Translations under genes and position numbers: made by a program
The notes under the pieces: generated by a model
The model's database searches: none
The model's input: only the letters and a program-made list of their open reading frames with translations
What the model was told of the DNA's origin: nothing
Part shown: one piece after another, positions 1-11,058 of the stretch
Layout of the letters: every line of letters begins with the position of its first letter
Numbering within the stretch: position 1 is the stretch's first letter
DNA from: Myotis daubentonii
Taxonomy: Eukaryota; Chordata; Mammalia; Chiroptera; Vespertilionidae
Direction of reading: 5' to 3'
DNA: 64,000 bases
Assembly (NCBI RefSeq): GCF_963259705.1
Contig: NC_081861.1
Span: forward strand, 70,103,623-70,167,622

Positions 1-23
1 ATCCTCACCCAATGAGTGAGAAT

Positions 24-271
24 ATTTATTTTTTTCCATTGATTTTTAGAGAAAGTGCAAGGGAGGAGAAGGGGGAGAAAGAGAGAGAGAGAGAAACAAC
101 AGGGAAACATCAATGTAAGGGTGACACATTGATCAGTTGCCTCCTGCACGCACCACGACCATAGAGGAGATTGAACCTGAAACCCAGGTACATGCCCTTG
201 ACAGGCATCCAATTCAAGACCCTCTAGTGAGCAGGCCATCACTCCAACCATTGAGCAAAATGGGCAGGGCT
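24..271 (-). mobile_element. Ves SINE (tRNA-derived), reverse orientation
   Basis: Read on the minus strand this has a tRNA-like head with a decayed internal promoter, the family phrase around CAAGGGCATGTACCTGGG, the GCAGGAGGCA..TGATC middle, a pyrimidine-rich stretch and an AAAAATCAATG-type tail. It is more diverged than the copies at 5899 and 51308, so it is probably older. No intact TSD was found. Confidence 0.85.
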
Positions 272-539
272 ACAAAATAATCTTTATTTCTAAAATCTTA
301 TGAGTGATCTGACTCTCTTCTGAGTTTAAGCTAATGAGATTGAGGATGAGTTTGGAAGATGTTAAATTATCATTGTATTTGTTAGTAAACATTTGTAAAA
401 TACAACGAGAAGTTATAGTCATTAAATTTTGACTGTTCATGATTATTTCTGATGAATAGGATTTGGAGTGATGCTTTCTCCTTTAAAACAATTGTTTTTT
501 TTGTAGTGCTTGGTTTCCTCTTATACACTTATTTAAAAA

Positions 540-752
540 CTAGAGGCCCAGTACATGAAATCTGTGCATGGGTAGGGTCCCTATGCCTGGCCAGCAATCA
601 GGGCTGATGGAGCCATCCGGCTGCCGGCCAGGGCCTTCCTTCATTCTGTGCTGCCCCTTGGTGGTCAGCGCATGTCATAGCTAGTGGTTGAACTCCGAGT
701 TGGTTGAACTCCCAAGGGGACAATTTGCATATTAGCCTTTTATTATATAGGA
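540..752 (-). mobile_element. Non-autonomous HeliBat Helitron
   Basis: On the minus strand it begins TCCTATATAATAAAAGGCTA and ends GGGCCTCTAG, the terminal signatures of vespertilionid HeliBats, with an imperfect hairpin just before the 3' end. The flanks are A on one side and T on the other with no target duplication, as expected for Helitrons. It contains no Rep/helicase coding sequence. A CTCF-core-like string lies at 651-664 (13 of 14 matches to CTGCCCCCTGGTGG). Confidence 0.93.
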
Positions 753-869
753 TAACTCAATCTTTATATTTTTCATTTTACATAAAATATAAATGAAAGT
801 AGTGAGAGGAAAATAAACAGTGCTCATTAATATACTTTAATTTGGCATTCAAGCCATCTTTAAGTGATT

Positions 870-1250
870 TTCTCAATTATAATTTTATTGAATTAATTGG
901 GGTGACACTGATTAACAAAATTATACAGGTTTCAGGTGCAAAATTTTACAACACATTATCTGTACACTGTATGGTGTATTCACCACACCAAGTCTAGTCT
1001 CTCTCCATCGTCATTTATCTCCCCTATGTCATCCGCCCCCTCCCCATCCTCCCTCTGACAATCCTCACTGCTGTCCATGTCCATGAGTTCTTTCCTTTTT
1101 TTTGCTCAATCTTTCCACCCCCAACACGGTGTCCCCCACACTAACAGCTCTCAGCCTGCTCTCTATCTGTGAGTCTGTCTCTATTTTGTTTGTTAGTTCA
1201 TTGTGTTCATTAGATTCCACATATGAGTGAAATCATATGGTACTTGTCTA
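870..1250 (-). mobile_element. L1 3' end fragment
   Basis: The sequence from TTTTATTGAATTAATTGGGGTGAC to GAGTGAAATCATATGGTACTTG is, on the opposite strand, the end of an L1 ORF2 followed by 3'UTR and tail. The same 3' tail type recurs in plus orientation near 21757-21957 and in minus orientation near 42490-42668. It is heavily 5' truncated. The subfamily cannot be named without alignment. Confidence 0.7.
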
Positions 1251-2854
1251 AAATATTTATTTTAAGAAGTTAAAAAAACCATTTATTTAATTATCAAACA
1301 TTTTAAAAGAATGTTCTTTTCCTTACGATAACCTTCATTACACATAATATACCATATGGAATATTTATTATTGGATTATGTTAATTATTCTTAATCAAAA
1401 TTTTATAACAAACAGAAATTTTATGCATATTTAACCTAATATTGTTATTATATTTTAAAACTATTCTTCAGCATTTCATCTTCCAATGTCATTTTCAATA
1501 ATTATCTAACATTCTTTATATTAAAAAATTGTGGTAATAACTCATTAGCATGATATATTTCATGAAGTAGCTAAAACTTAAATAAAGTTTTCTACTATTT
1601 AAATTCCATATTCTGCAAAGTAGGAGACATACAGTGTATTACCTACTCTACAGTTCCTATGTGAAGACACAGCATGATGATACAGAAACTCAGTAGCAAA
1701 GTAGAATAATGAAATCTTGGTCTCCGATGTCCCAGTTTATTACTTTATATAGCACATGAGATTTTCACTGAATTCTGATTTTACTAACATTTTTTTACAT
1801 TTAAAGAGATATTTTCCCAAGTGAGAAAAATCAAGCATTAAATAAGAGAGTCAAAAATCCGAGTGAACGAATTCTCTTGGTATCTAATCCCTGGACTCCA
1901 TCATCCATTCACTGAATAGAAGCCTCTGATATTTATGACATAGGCTGTTGGTTGCTTACCTTGCAGGCATTTTCTTCACCTTTCTCACTTTTTTCTGAAC
2001 TTTTATTTTGTTTTAATATTCATCCTATTATAAACCCAGAAAAGTTTACCCCTTCCCTTTCTCCTGGGGCAAATATTGAAAAGTCTAAAACAATCTTGGC
2101 ATTCCCTTTTCCTTGATCAATAATTGGTTGAAGAAATGTCATGTGACAGAATTTTTGCCAAATAGAGAGAACGGTAAGTTGGCTGGGAAACTTCATTAAC
2201 TGAATCAGCCATTATACCACCATGAGAAGCTAACCAAAAGTGATAATATGTTTGAGACTAGAGGATCTTACCAGAAAATGCACAACCTACAGACCCCTTC
2301 TTATGTGAGGCAATACATGTTCTTACCTTTTGAATCATTTTAATTAGTTATTTTGTTCCTTGCAATCAATAGCATTCAGACAAATAAAATATGGAAAACT
2401 GCTTAGTAAGTATACATAATCCATTCTATATTGACTGCATCATCAATACTAATACAATTTTCCCAAAGTCCATAACAAACCCTTTCTGCAGATTATGTTT
2501 AACTGACTTTTGGAACTTCCTTTAATAAGATTCCAAACTCATATTGACATGCTCATACAAAACATTTCAAACAGTACAGATAGCAGTTTTATCAAAGTAT
2601 TTGATTTTTCTTCAAATATTTATGAGATTCTGAACTCCTAACAGAGAAAACATAAAATAATGTTTGTAGATTTAAAAGTGTTCTATCATCTTACTCTTTT
2701 AGTTCATTTAATTGCGTTTATATTCATATGTACAACTCTAATTAGGCTGTTTGAATAGTTACAACTGGGAATCATTTATAATCATTCTCTTCCTATTCAG
2801 GTATTTATTTTCAAACCATTATGACTTTTTGAAATTAGAATTTATGTTTTATAT
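1251..2854. other. AT-rich intergenic DNA, nothing recognised
   Basis: About 1.6 kb with no convincing open frame, splice-bounded exon, tandem repeat or repeat terminus. Very old repeat remnants could be present but cannot be supported by eye. Confidence 0.5.
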
Positions 2855-3033
2855 TTTAAAATATTTTATTGATTTTTAGAGAGAGGGGAAGGAAGAATGA
2901 AAGAGAGAGGGTAACATCGATGTGAGAGAGGAACATCGATCCACTACCTCCTATACTCCCCCTATGGGGGATTGAGCCTGAAACCTTTTGGTGCTTGATT
3001 ACAAACCCAACTGAGCCACACCAGCCAGGACTG
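2855..3033 (-). mobile_element. Ves SINE, reverse orientation, diverged
   Basis: The minus strand shows a degenerate tRNA-like head (CCTGGCTGGTGTGGCTCAGTTG) and the tail sequence TAAAAATCAATAAAATATTTT. Insert length is shorter than the ~220 bp of young copies because of internal deletions. Confidence 0.8.
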
Positions 3034-3099
3034 GTACTAGAATATTTTTAAATGTAGAAACTCGGTCAGGAGATTAAAATTTTTTTAAGTTTCACTATT

Positions 3100-3760
3100 T
3101 ATTATTGTAAAGAACTTTTACATATTTATATTAATATTTTTATTTAAAAATTGATTATGTTCTATATACAGTTATGCAATTTGCTTTCATGATTGTCAAT
3201 ATATCTTGGTCATATTTTAAAATAAACCCATAGATGTCTCATTTGTTCTTTTAAATGGTTGTAGTATTCTGTTGTGTGGTTGCATTTTTTATATCATTGT
3301 TGTATGTTTGTTTGTTTGCTTTAACCATATTCTTACTTATAGTCATTTAGACTGTTTCTAAATGCTCACTATTGCAAATAATTGGGTAATTAATATTTGC
3401 TAACTTGCATACATTTGAAATAATGAAAAATGCTGAGTTCAAGTTGTGAATATTTACAACAGTCATAGATATATCCAATTGTTCTATAAAACTATTGGAA
3501 ACTTTGTTTCCTCACATATTTATTAAAATTCACAATACTGATTTATTTTCTGTTTTTGTCAATATGATGAGCATAAAAATTCTTCATTTTAACTTGCATT
3601 TTCATGTTTATTAGTGATGTTATGCTTGTATGCATACACGGCATTTTTAGTTTCTGTTTGTATATAAAGTATTTATTTATGCCACATGCTATTTTTATTT
3701 TATTTGTATATTTGACACTTTTAGAATTACTTTAAAATTTTGAGGATAATAATTATATAT
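3100..3760 (-). mobile_element. Ancient L1 (L1M-type) 3' ORF2 fragment
   Basis: The stretch resembles, in reverse, the end of an old L1 ORF2: a match to the region around ..GACTGTTTCTAA..CTATTGCAAATAAT and a later ..TTTTCATGTTTATTAGTGATGTTATG block. Frames are broken throughout. A low-identity assignment made from word order only. Confidence 0.45.
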
Positions 3761-3837
3761 CCATTGATATATTAAATTGTGTACTACATAAGAGAAAAAC
3801 CAAACAAAAGATTTAAAAATAAGTTTTAGCATCAAAC

Positions 3838-3974
3838 TATGAACCAGGAGGTCATTCCTGGGTTGTGGGCTCAATTCCTAATGTGGGGCCTGTAGGAAGC
3901 AGCCATCAATAATTCTCTGCAATCATTGATGTTTCTATCTCTGTCTCCCTCTCTCTGCTGTTTGAAATAAATAA
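3838..3974 (+). mobile_element. Partial Ves SINE, 5' truncated
   Basis: Retains the TGGGTTGTGGGCTCAATTCC section, the CAGCCATCAAT..CATTGATGTTTCTATCTCT middle and a pyrimidine run, but lacks the tRNA-like head. Its A-rich tail abuts the poly-T of the L1 beginning at 3985, so that L1 inserted into or beside this tail. Confidence 0.7.
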
Positions 3975-3984
3975 AAAATACTTA

Positions 3985-6900
3985 TTTTTTTATTTTATTG
4001 ATTAAGTTATTTCATATGTGTCCTTATCCCCACATTACCCCCCATCCCCTCCCACTCATGCCCTCACCACCCTGTTGTCTGTGTCCATTGGTTAGGCCTA
4101 TATGCAACTATATAAGTCCTTTGGTTGATCTCTTCCCCTTACCCCCACCCTCCCCTACCTTCCTTCTGAGGTTTGACGGTCTGATTGATGCATCTCTGTC
4201 TCTGGATCTGTTTTTGTTCATCAGTTGATGTTGTTCATTATATTACACAAATGAGTGAGATCATGTGATATTTATCTTTCTCTGACTGGCTTATTTCACT
4301 TAGCATAATGCTCTCCAGTTCCATCCATGCTCTTGCAAATGGTAAGAACTACTTTTTTTTTCCCGCCGTATAGTATTCCATTGTGTAGACATACCACAGT
4401 TTTTTAATCCACTCATCTATTGATGGGCACTTAGGCTGTTTGCAAATCTTAGCTATGGTGAATTGTGCTGCTACGAACATAAGGGTGCATATATCCTTTC
4501 TAATTGGTGTATCTAGTTTCCTGGGATATATTCCTAGAAGGGGGATCACTGGGTCAAATGGGAGTTCCATTTTTAGTTTTTTGAGCAAACTCCATACTGT
4601 TCTCCACAGTGGCTTCACCAGTCTGCATTCCCACCAGCAGTGCATGAGGGTTCCTTTTTCTCTGCATCCTCGCCAGCACTTGTCCTTTGTTGATTTGTTG
4701 ATGATAGCCATTCTGATATGTGTGAGATGGTAACCCCTTGTTGTTTTGATTTGCATCTCTCGGATGATCAGTGACTTTGAACTTGTTTTCATATGTCTTT
4801 TGGCCTTTCTTCTGTCTTCTTACAAAAAGGATCTATTTAGGTCCATTGCCCATTTTTTTGATTGGGTTTTTATCTTCCTTTTGTTAAGTTGTATGAGTTC
4901 CCTGTAAATTTTGGAGATTAAACCCTTATCAGTGATAACATTTGCAAATATATTCTCCCATGCAGTGGGTTTTCTTGTTGTTTTGTTTATGGTTTCCTTT
5001 GCTGTGCAAAAGCTTTTTATTTTGATGTAGTCCCAATTGTTTATTTTCCCTTTAGTTTCCAATGCCCTAGGAGCAGTATCAGTGAAGAAATTGCTTCAGC
5101 ATATGTCTGAGATTTTGCTGCCTGTGGATTCCTCTAATATTTTTATGGTTGCCTGTCTTATGTTGAAGTCCTTTATCCATTTTGAGTTTATTTTTGTGTA
5201 TGGTGCAAGTTGGTGGTCTAGTTTCATTTTTTTTTTCATGTATCTGTCCAATTTTCCCAACACCATTTATTGAAGAGACTGTCTTGACTCCATTGTATGT
5301 TCATGCCTCCTTTGTCGAATATTAATTGAACATAGTTGTTTTGGTTGATTTCTGGGTTCTCTATTCTATTCCATTGATCTACATGTCTCTTCTTGTGCCA
5401 GTACCAGGCAGTTTTGACAACAGTGGCTTTGTAATACAGCTTGATATCTGGTATTGATATCCCACCTACTTTGTTCTTCTTTCTCAGCAGTAGCTATTTG
5501 GGGTCTTTTTTTATTCCAGATGAATTTTTGGAAAGTTTGTTCTAGGTCTGTGAAAAATGCCATTGGTATTTTAATGGGGCGTGCATTGAATCTATAGATT
5601 GCTTTGGGTAGTATGGACATCTTGATGATGTTGATTCTATCAATCCATGAACACGGTATGTTCTTCCATCTGTTTATGTCTTCCTCAATCTCCTTTTCAG
5701 ACCCCACAGAAATACAAAAGATTGTTAAAAAATACTATGGACAACTCTATTCTAATAAACTAGACAACCTGGAGGAAATGGACATATTCCTAGAAAAATA
5801 CAGCCTTCCAAAACTCAATCAGGAAGATTCTAAAAATCTCAATAGGCCAATAACTATGGAAGAAATTGAAGCAGTCATCAAAAAGCTTCCAGCAAACAGC
5901 CGAAACCGGTTTGGCTCAGTGGATAGAGCGTCGGCCTGCGGACTGAAAGGTCCCAGGTTCGATTCCGGTCAAGGGCATGTACCTGGGTTGCGGGCATATC
6001 CACAGTAGAAGATGTGCAGGAGGCAGCTGATGGATGTTTCTCTCTCATCGATGTTTCTAACTCTCTTTCTCTCTCCCTTCCTCTCTATAAAAAATCAATA
6101 AAATATATTTTAAAAAAAGCAAGCTTCCAGCAAACAAAATAGCAGGTCAGACAGTTTCACAAGGGAGTTTTACCAAACATTCAAGGGAGAACTAAAACTT
6201 ATCCTCATCAGACTATTCCACAAAATTCAAGAGGAGGGAACACTTTCAACCACATTCTAGGAAGCCAGCATCACAGTAATACCAAAACCAGATACAGACA
6301 ACACAGTGAAAGAGAATTACTGGCTAATATCCCTCATTAACATAGATGCCAAAATCCTCCACAAAATTCTAGCAAATTAGATCCAGCAGTACATCAGAAA
6401 GATCACATACCATGACCAAGTAGGATTTATACCGGGGATGCAAGGATGATACAATATCAACAAATCAATAAATGTGATACATCCCATAAACAAATTCAGA
6501 GCTAAAAATCACATAGTCATATCAACTGATGCTGAAAAAGCATTTGACAAAATCCAACACCCTTTCTTGATAAAAACGCTCAGCAAGGTGAGAATAGAAG
6601 TATCATACCTCAACATGATAAAAGCCATATATGACAAATCCACAGCCAACATCAAACTCAGTGGGCAAAACTAAAACCATTTCCCGTAAGATCAGGAACA
6701 AGACTGGGATGCCCACTCTCACCACTCCTGTTCTACATAGTACTGGAAGTACTAGCCATTGCAATCAGACAAGAAGAAGAAATAAAAGGCATCCAAATTG
6801 TAAAAGAAAAAGTAAAACTGTCCTTATTCGCAGATGACATGATACTGTACATAGAAAACCTTAAAGACTCCATCAAAAAATTATTAGACTTAATAATTGA

Positions 6901-7078
6901 ATTTCTGCAATGTAGCAGGACACAAAATTAACGCCAAGAAATCTATAGCATTTCTATACACCAGTAGTGTAATTACAGAAAGAGAGACTAAAAAAGCAAT
7001 TCCATTTACCATCACACCAAAAAAATTAAGATACCTAGGAATAAATTTGACTAAGGAGGTAAAAGACATATATGCACA
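3985..7078 (-). mobile_element. L1 with 5' inversion (twin priming)
   Basis: A 5'-truncated L1 inserted in minus orientation. Positions 3985-5698 are the minus-strand 3'UTR and end of ORF2 (the [14 protein letters not shown] block lies at the upper edge). At 5698/5699 the orientation flips, and 5699-7078 is plus-strand ORF2 from the DPTEIQ block, through [13 protein letters not shown], to LTKEVKDIYA. In intact L1 the end of the inverted piece and the start of the direct piece are neighbours, with only about 10-20 nt lost. This arrangement is the known product of twin priming. Possible short TSDs are AAAATACTTA (3975-3984) and AAAACACTTA (7079-7088). Both ORF2 pieces carry stops, so the element is dead. 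Confidence 0.9.
5899..6120 (+). mobile_element. Ves SINE, young, nested in L1
   Basis: Full tRNA-derived head with A box TGGCTCAGTGG (5912-5922) and perfect B box GGTTCGATTCC (5956-5966), pyrimidine-rich body and an AAAAATCAATAAAATATATTTTAAAA-type tail. It is flanked by a perfect 16-bp TSD, AAGCTTCCAGCAAACA, at 5883-5898 and 6121-6136. The duplicated target is L1 ORF2 sequence encoding the KLPANK region, so this SINE is younger than its host L1. Confidence 0.97.
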
Positions 7079-7088
7079 AAAACACTTA

Positions 7089-7220
7089 AATTTTAAAATG
7101 AACTCTAGCCTTTTAATTAGTATAATTCTGCCTGTTTTTGGATAAAATGATGCATTGCAACAATTCTTTAAAAACCTCTTAAGTAATAGCAGTCATTTTA
7201 TTATTAATAGCAACATTATC

Positions 7221-7270
<50 letters not shown>

Positions 7271-7863
7271 CTATTCTTGATTAAAACATTTCACATATTA
7301 GACATAAAGACAACTAATAGAAATTCATAAATTTGAATTTAATGGGAGAATGCTAGAGTATGGAATGATGCTAAATAAATTGATAATGTATCACAATGAT
7401 GCCTTAAGCGATTGGTACGTGAGGGCATCCACCTGCTTGCTATTTTATTTTGTATTTTAATCAGTTTATTGGAACTCAATTGTGCCTATTCGTTTCTGTA
7501 TTATTTATGACAGCTTTCATGAAACAAAGTGGTGAGAAGTTACAGCATAGCCTATATGGATTGCAAAGCTGAAAATATTTACTATGTGGCCAGTTAAGAA
7601 AAAACAAATGCTGACTAATGCCTTACATTTTAAAAGATTTAACAAAGAGTTTTCAAATATATTAAGCATCTCAACTAAAACTAATACCATTTATATCTGC
7701 AATACCATATTTTACTGCCCGAAACTAGAATGATGCACAGGAAACAAACTGGTAAATGAATTAACAAATGATGACTGTTCAGGATGAAGCCATCAATAAA
7801 GGGATGCTTACTTTAAAGAGTCAAACTCACTTCTCTCATCTCTCACTCCTGCTAATCTTCCTT
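7089..7863. other. Intergenic DNA with a (TA)n run
   Basis: AT-rich sequence. A pure (TA)n dinucleotide run of about 42 bp occupies 7224-7266. Nothing else is recognised. Confidence 0.6.
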
Positions 7864-8092
7864 TTCTCCTTCTTCTTCTTCTTCTTCTTCTTCTTCTTCT
7901 TCTTCTTCTTCTTCTTCTTCTTCTTCCTTCCTTCCTACTTCTCCTCCTCCTCGTCCTCCTCGTCCTCCTCGTCGTCGTCGTCGTCCTCCTCCTCCTCCTC
8001 CTCCTCCTCCTCGTCCTCCTCCTCCTCCTCTTCCTCCTCCTTCTTCTTCTTCTTCTTCTTCTTCTTCTTCTTCTTCTTCTTCTTCTTCTTCT

Positions 8093-8140
<48 letters not shown>
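7864..8140. repeat. Compound polypyrimidine microsatellite
   Basis: Ordered blocks of (TTC)n to about 7925, a short TTCC junction, (TCC/TCG)n at about 7941-8038, (TTC)n again at about 8040-8096 and (TC)n to 8140. The plus strand is nearly all pyrimidine. Long open frames here (poly-Ser/Phe on one strand, poly-Arg on the other) are by-products of the triplet periodicity and not genes. Length polymorphism is likely. Confidence 0.98.
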
Positions 8141-8141
<1 letters not shown>

Positions 8142-10249
8142 ATTTGTATTTCTCTGCATCTATCTATATATCTCACTTTAATTTCCCAGATAATTTTAGA
8201 ATTGTGTCTTCAGGCAGAATTTATCCTGCAGCATTTTACCTTATTGTGCGGGGATGGGGATCAATTCTCCCTAGTAATTAATTTACTGAAGAGATAAAAA
8301 CTGTGACTCTCTGTGATAATAAAAAACAAATGATCAAGATAAAAAGTCAGTTTTTAGTGTGTACAATGGATTTAAGTACTTTTAATTTAAAAGAAAAATG
8401 AATATTTGTACAATACAATACAAAATGTGTTGTATAAATGAAAAAGGAAATGAAGGTTATAGGTTGGAATCAGCAGCTTGTTGAAGAAGTCAAAAGCTTG
8501 AAATTCCAGCTATCTTCATAGAAAATAAATATCCAAGAAGAAAAACAGGGATGATATTCGACTATAAGAGTCAATCTAGAGGTAGTACAATGAACATGTG
8601 TTAGTGTAAATTGCCAAAAAATCTAAATAACCCTTCACATGTTAATTTAAATTCTAAATTGAGGGTAGTTTTTCTATTATTGCAAGCTTAAGATTTTGAT
8701 TGGTATAGATTCTTTTTTGGTTTATATTTTAGTAATTGTTTTAAAACATTTTGAAACATTAGAACTTTATCACAAGACTAAGCACACTCATTGGGTTGCT
8801 GTGTGAGTTTTATGCTGTCATTAAACACATGTAAATGGTTCTTGAGTCATAGAATTGTAGCATAATAATTGGAGAACAGGAGGAATAAATGTTGGCAGTG
8901 TAATAAGCTCCGTGGTAAACACCAGTTATCTTTGAGAATACTTGTATAATTTCTACATATATTAACTCGATCTGGTGCCTATGCTTATTTAGGTAATGTT
9001 CACGTTTTAAGACATGCCACAATTGCAGTCAATGGTTTACCTATACTCTAGGCAATGCTCTTTGTGCATCTGGTGACTGAAGAAACAAACATTAAATCAA
9101 GTGGAAATAGCCAACTTGTCTGGCTATTGAACACTATTAACATAGAGCTTACATAATAGGTTAACTTAATTTCTGCAGGTATAATTAAAAAGGATAATTA
9201 AGACAATTTAGAAAAGCAAATATCCTAACGTTATGAAATGCAACTTAAAATAGACATTGGAATTTTCCTATAATTCTAATTTTCCAATGAACACTGCACA
9301 TTATTTAGTAGGATAAAGAGTGAATTGCTACTGACAGAAATCATGAAGTGAGACCTATATAATTAACATGCAGAAATAATTATTTAGACCCATTCCTGTC
9401 TCTTTAAAGACATTGATCTATTATGTTATTTTCCCTTACACTTTAATTACTCCCTCTTCATTGATTCCTTTCATTTTGCCACAAGCATGCTCCTGCTTCC
9501 TCATTTTAAAACAAAACAAAACAAAACAAAACATTTTAAAGGCATTCCCTTAACATAAGTGTCGGATTAAACTACTCTCCCATCTCTTCCCTTCATTGCA
9601 ACACTTCTTAGGAGATAAATCTACTCTGACTTATACCTTTTGCCTCACATTTACAACCTCCCACACTACTGAATATGTTTTCTATAAAGTCTCTGAAGAT
9701 TCATTAAAAAATATTCTATCATTGTATTTTGTTTGTTTTTGCAATCTTACAGAATCTCTGCAACATTTATTGCTGCTGACTAAAATAGTATCCAAGATGA
9801 AGCAGTCCTATCCTTAGTACAACCAAGCATTTTATGCTCCAACGACAAGTTGCCACTCACTATGCCTCAAGTATACCCTGCATGTGCATTTCTTCATAAC
9901 TTTAAGCTAAAATCTTAAACTTACTACCCCCTCCCCACCCCTTCATTTTAATCTTCTTTGTGTTTTATTTACCACTTCTAGAAGACTTAGTCTTATCCTA
10001 TCTTATCATATGTTCTTCATTATTATTCAATTCCTCATAACTTTGAATAACCTTTTTTATGTTCCTATTTGACAATTGTTTAAAAGGTTTTCAACACATC
10101 ATGCTAGATCAATAGAATATCCACAAGAAAAACAAGTGACCATAACACATTACCTCTCATTCCACAGATAAATTTATATATCCTAGAACTAAATATTGAA
10201 CCTAATTGTTTTTACTAAAACTGGGGAAAAATAAGAAAAATTATTTGCA
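8141..10249. other. Intergenic DNA, nothing recognised
   Basis: AT-rich sequence without credible coding potential. A short (AAAAC)n run lies at about 9507-9533. No repeat termini or TSDs could be supported. Confidence 0.5.
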
Positions 10250-10608
10250 TGCACAGTAAAAGAAGGATTTTTAAGATAGAACACAAAGAGCAAAATATAA
10301 AAGAAAAATAACAATTTAGACTTTATCAAAAGTAAATGTTTTCTTCAGAAATACAACATTAGGAATATAAAAAGTAATGCCAGACAATGGAAGAAAATAT
10401 CCCTAAAATATATATATTTAACACAATAAAAGTGCATCAGAATATATAAAGAAAGCTTGCAGTGCAATAGGGTGGGAAAATTTTTAAAATAGACAAAGAA
10501 TTCAAATAAACACTTCATCAAAAAATACATATGCATTGCTCACAAACATACATATAAAATGCTCAAAATCATTAATCATCAAGTAAATGAAAATTAAATC
10601 CATAATGA
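10250..10608 (+). mobile_element. Ancient L1 fragment, left part
   Basis: Plus-strand old L1 ORF2 sequence (..AACACTTCATCAAAAAATACATATGCATTGC..CATCAAGTAAATGAAAATTAAATCCATAATGA). The same reading continues at 18611 with GGTACC..ATTAAATGGCTAAAATTAAAATGAG, so this old L1 was the landing site of the young L1 that separates the halves. Confidence 0.7.
10595..10608. repeat. Left TSD of the young L1 complex
   Basis: TAAATCCATAATGA is repeated exactly at 18597-18610. The pair encloses both the full-length L1 and its tandem 3' duplicate, and no further copy sits at the junction between them (16122/16123). Confidence 0.9.
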
Positions 10609-10635
10609 CAAATCAATAAAAAAATATATAAAATA

Positions 10636-11050
10636 GAGGAGAACCAAGATGGCGGCGATATAGGCAGACGTGTCCCAGGTCGTGTCCCGGAGCAAATGGA
10701 GCGAGCAGCTGAAGCTAGTAACACTCACACCGAATTGGCGAAATTGCTCAGCTGGTGAGAGGGTTTGCAGCCGGGAAGAGCAGAACTCCCCTGGAAAGCA
10801 GATGCAAGCAACAGCAACCTCCTGAGCACCACATCCTCTGCTGAGGAACAGCAGCTGTATGTGAAACCTCGCCCCACCAGCCAGAAGAGCCACCACAGCT
10901 GTGAACAGCACCCACCAGAGGAGCTGCTGACAACTGAAGAGCAGCTCCTACCGCAACCGCCCGAAGAGCAACCACAGACCAAGGAGTCACTGCCACCAAG
11001 GGAGCAACCACTGAACAACTCAACATCTAGATATGTCAGTGAGATCAAAC
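10636..11050 (+). promoter_or_regulatory. L1 5'UTR / internal promoter
   Basis: A GC-richer leader of 415 bp. A CCAAGATGGCGGC string (10644-10656) matches the YY1-type site found at the same place in primate L1, where it sets the transcription start. That role here is inference by analogy. The rest is CAG/GAG-rich, which keeps frames open on both strands. Confidence 0.75.
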
Positions 11051-11058
11051 ATGGGTAG
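10765..11058 (+). CDS. Possible upstream ORF in L1 5'UTR (97 aa)
   Basis: A 97-codon frame rich in Glu, Gln, Pro and Ser, in a different frame from ORF1. Its stop overlaps the ORF1 start in the string ATGGGTAG (11051-11058), a layout that would allow termination-reinitiation. No known domain is visible. The low-complexity CAG/GAG composition also leaves antisense frames open, so it may be chance. No evidence of translation can be seen in sequence alone. Confidence 0.3.
   Translation: MQPGRAELPWKADASNSNLLSTTSSAEEQQLYVKPRPTSQKSHHSCEQHPPEELLTTEEQLLPQPPEEQPQTKESLPPREQPLNNSTSRYVSEIKHG

Noticed and set aside
5899..5990. tRNA gene (A and B boxes, clover-like head)
   Set aside because: It is the head of a Ves SINE with body, A-rich tail and TSD. 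The same holds at 21332, 32262, 51308 and 61371.
7768..8176. Open frames of 122-124 residues on both strands (poly-Ser/Phe and poly-Arg)
   Set aside because: They consist of the trinucleotide microsatellite. Periodicity of three suppresses stops and the residues are pure repeat translation.
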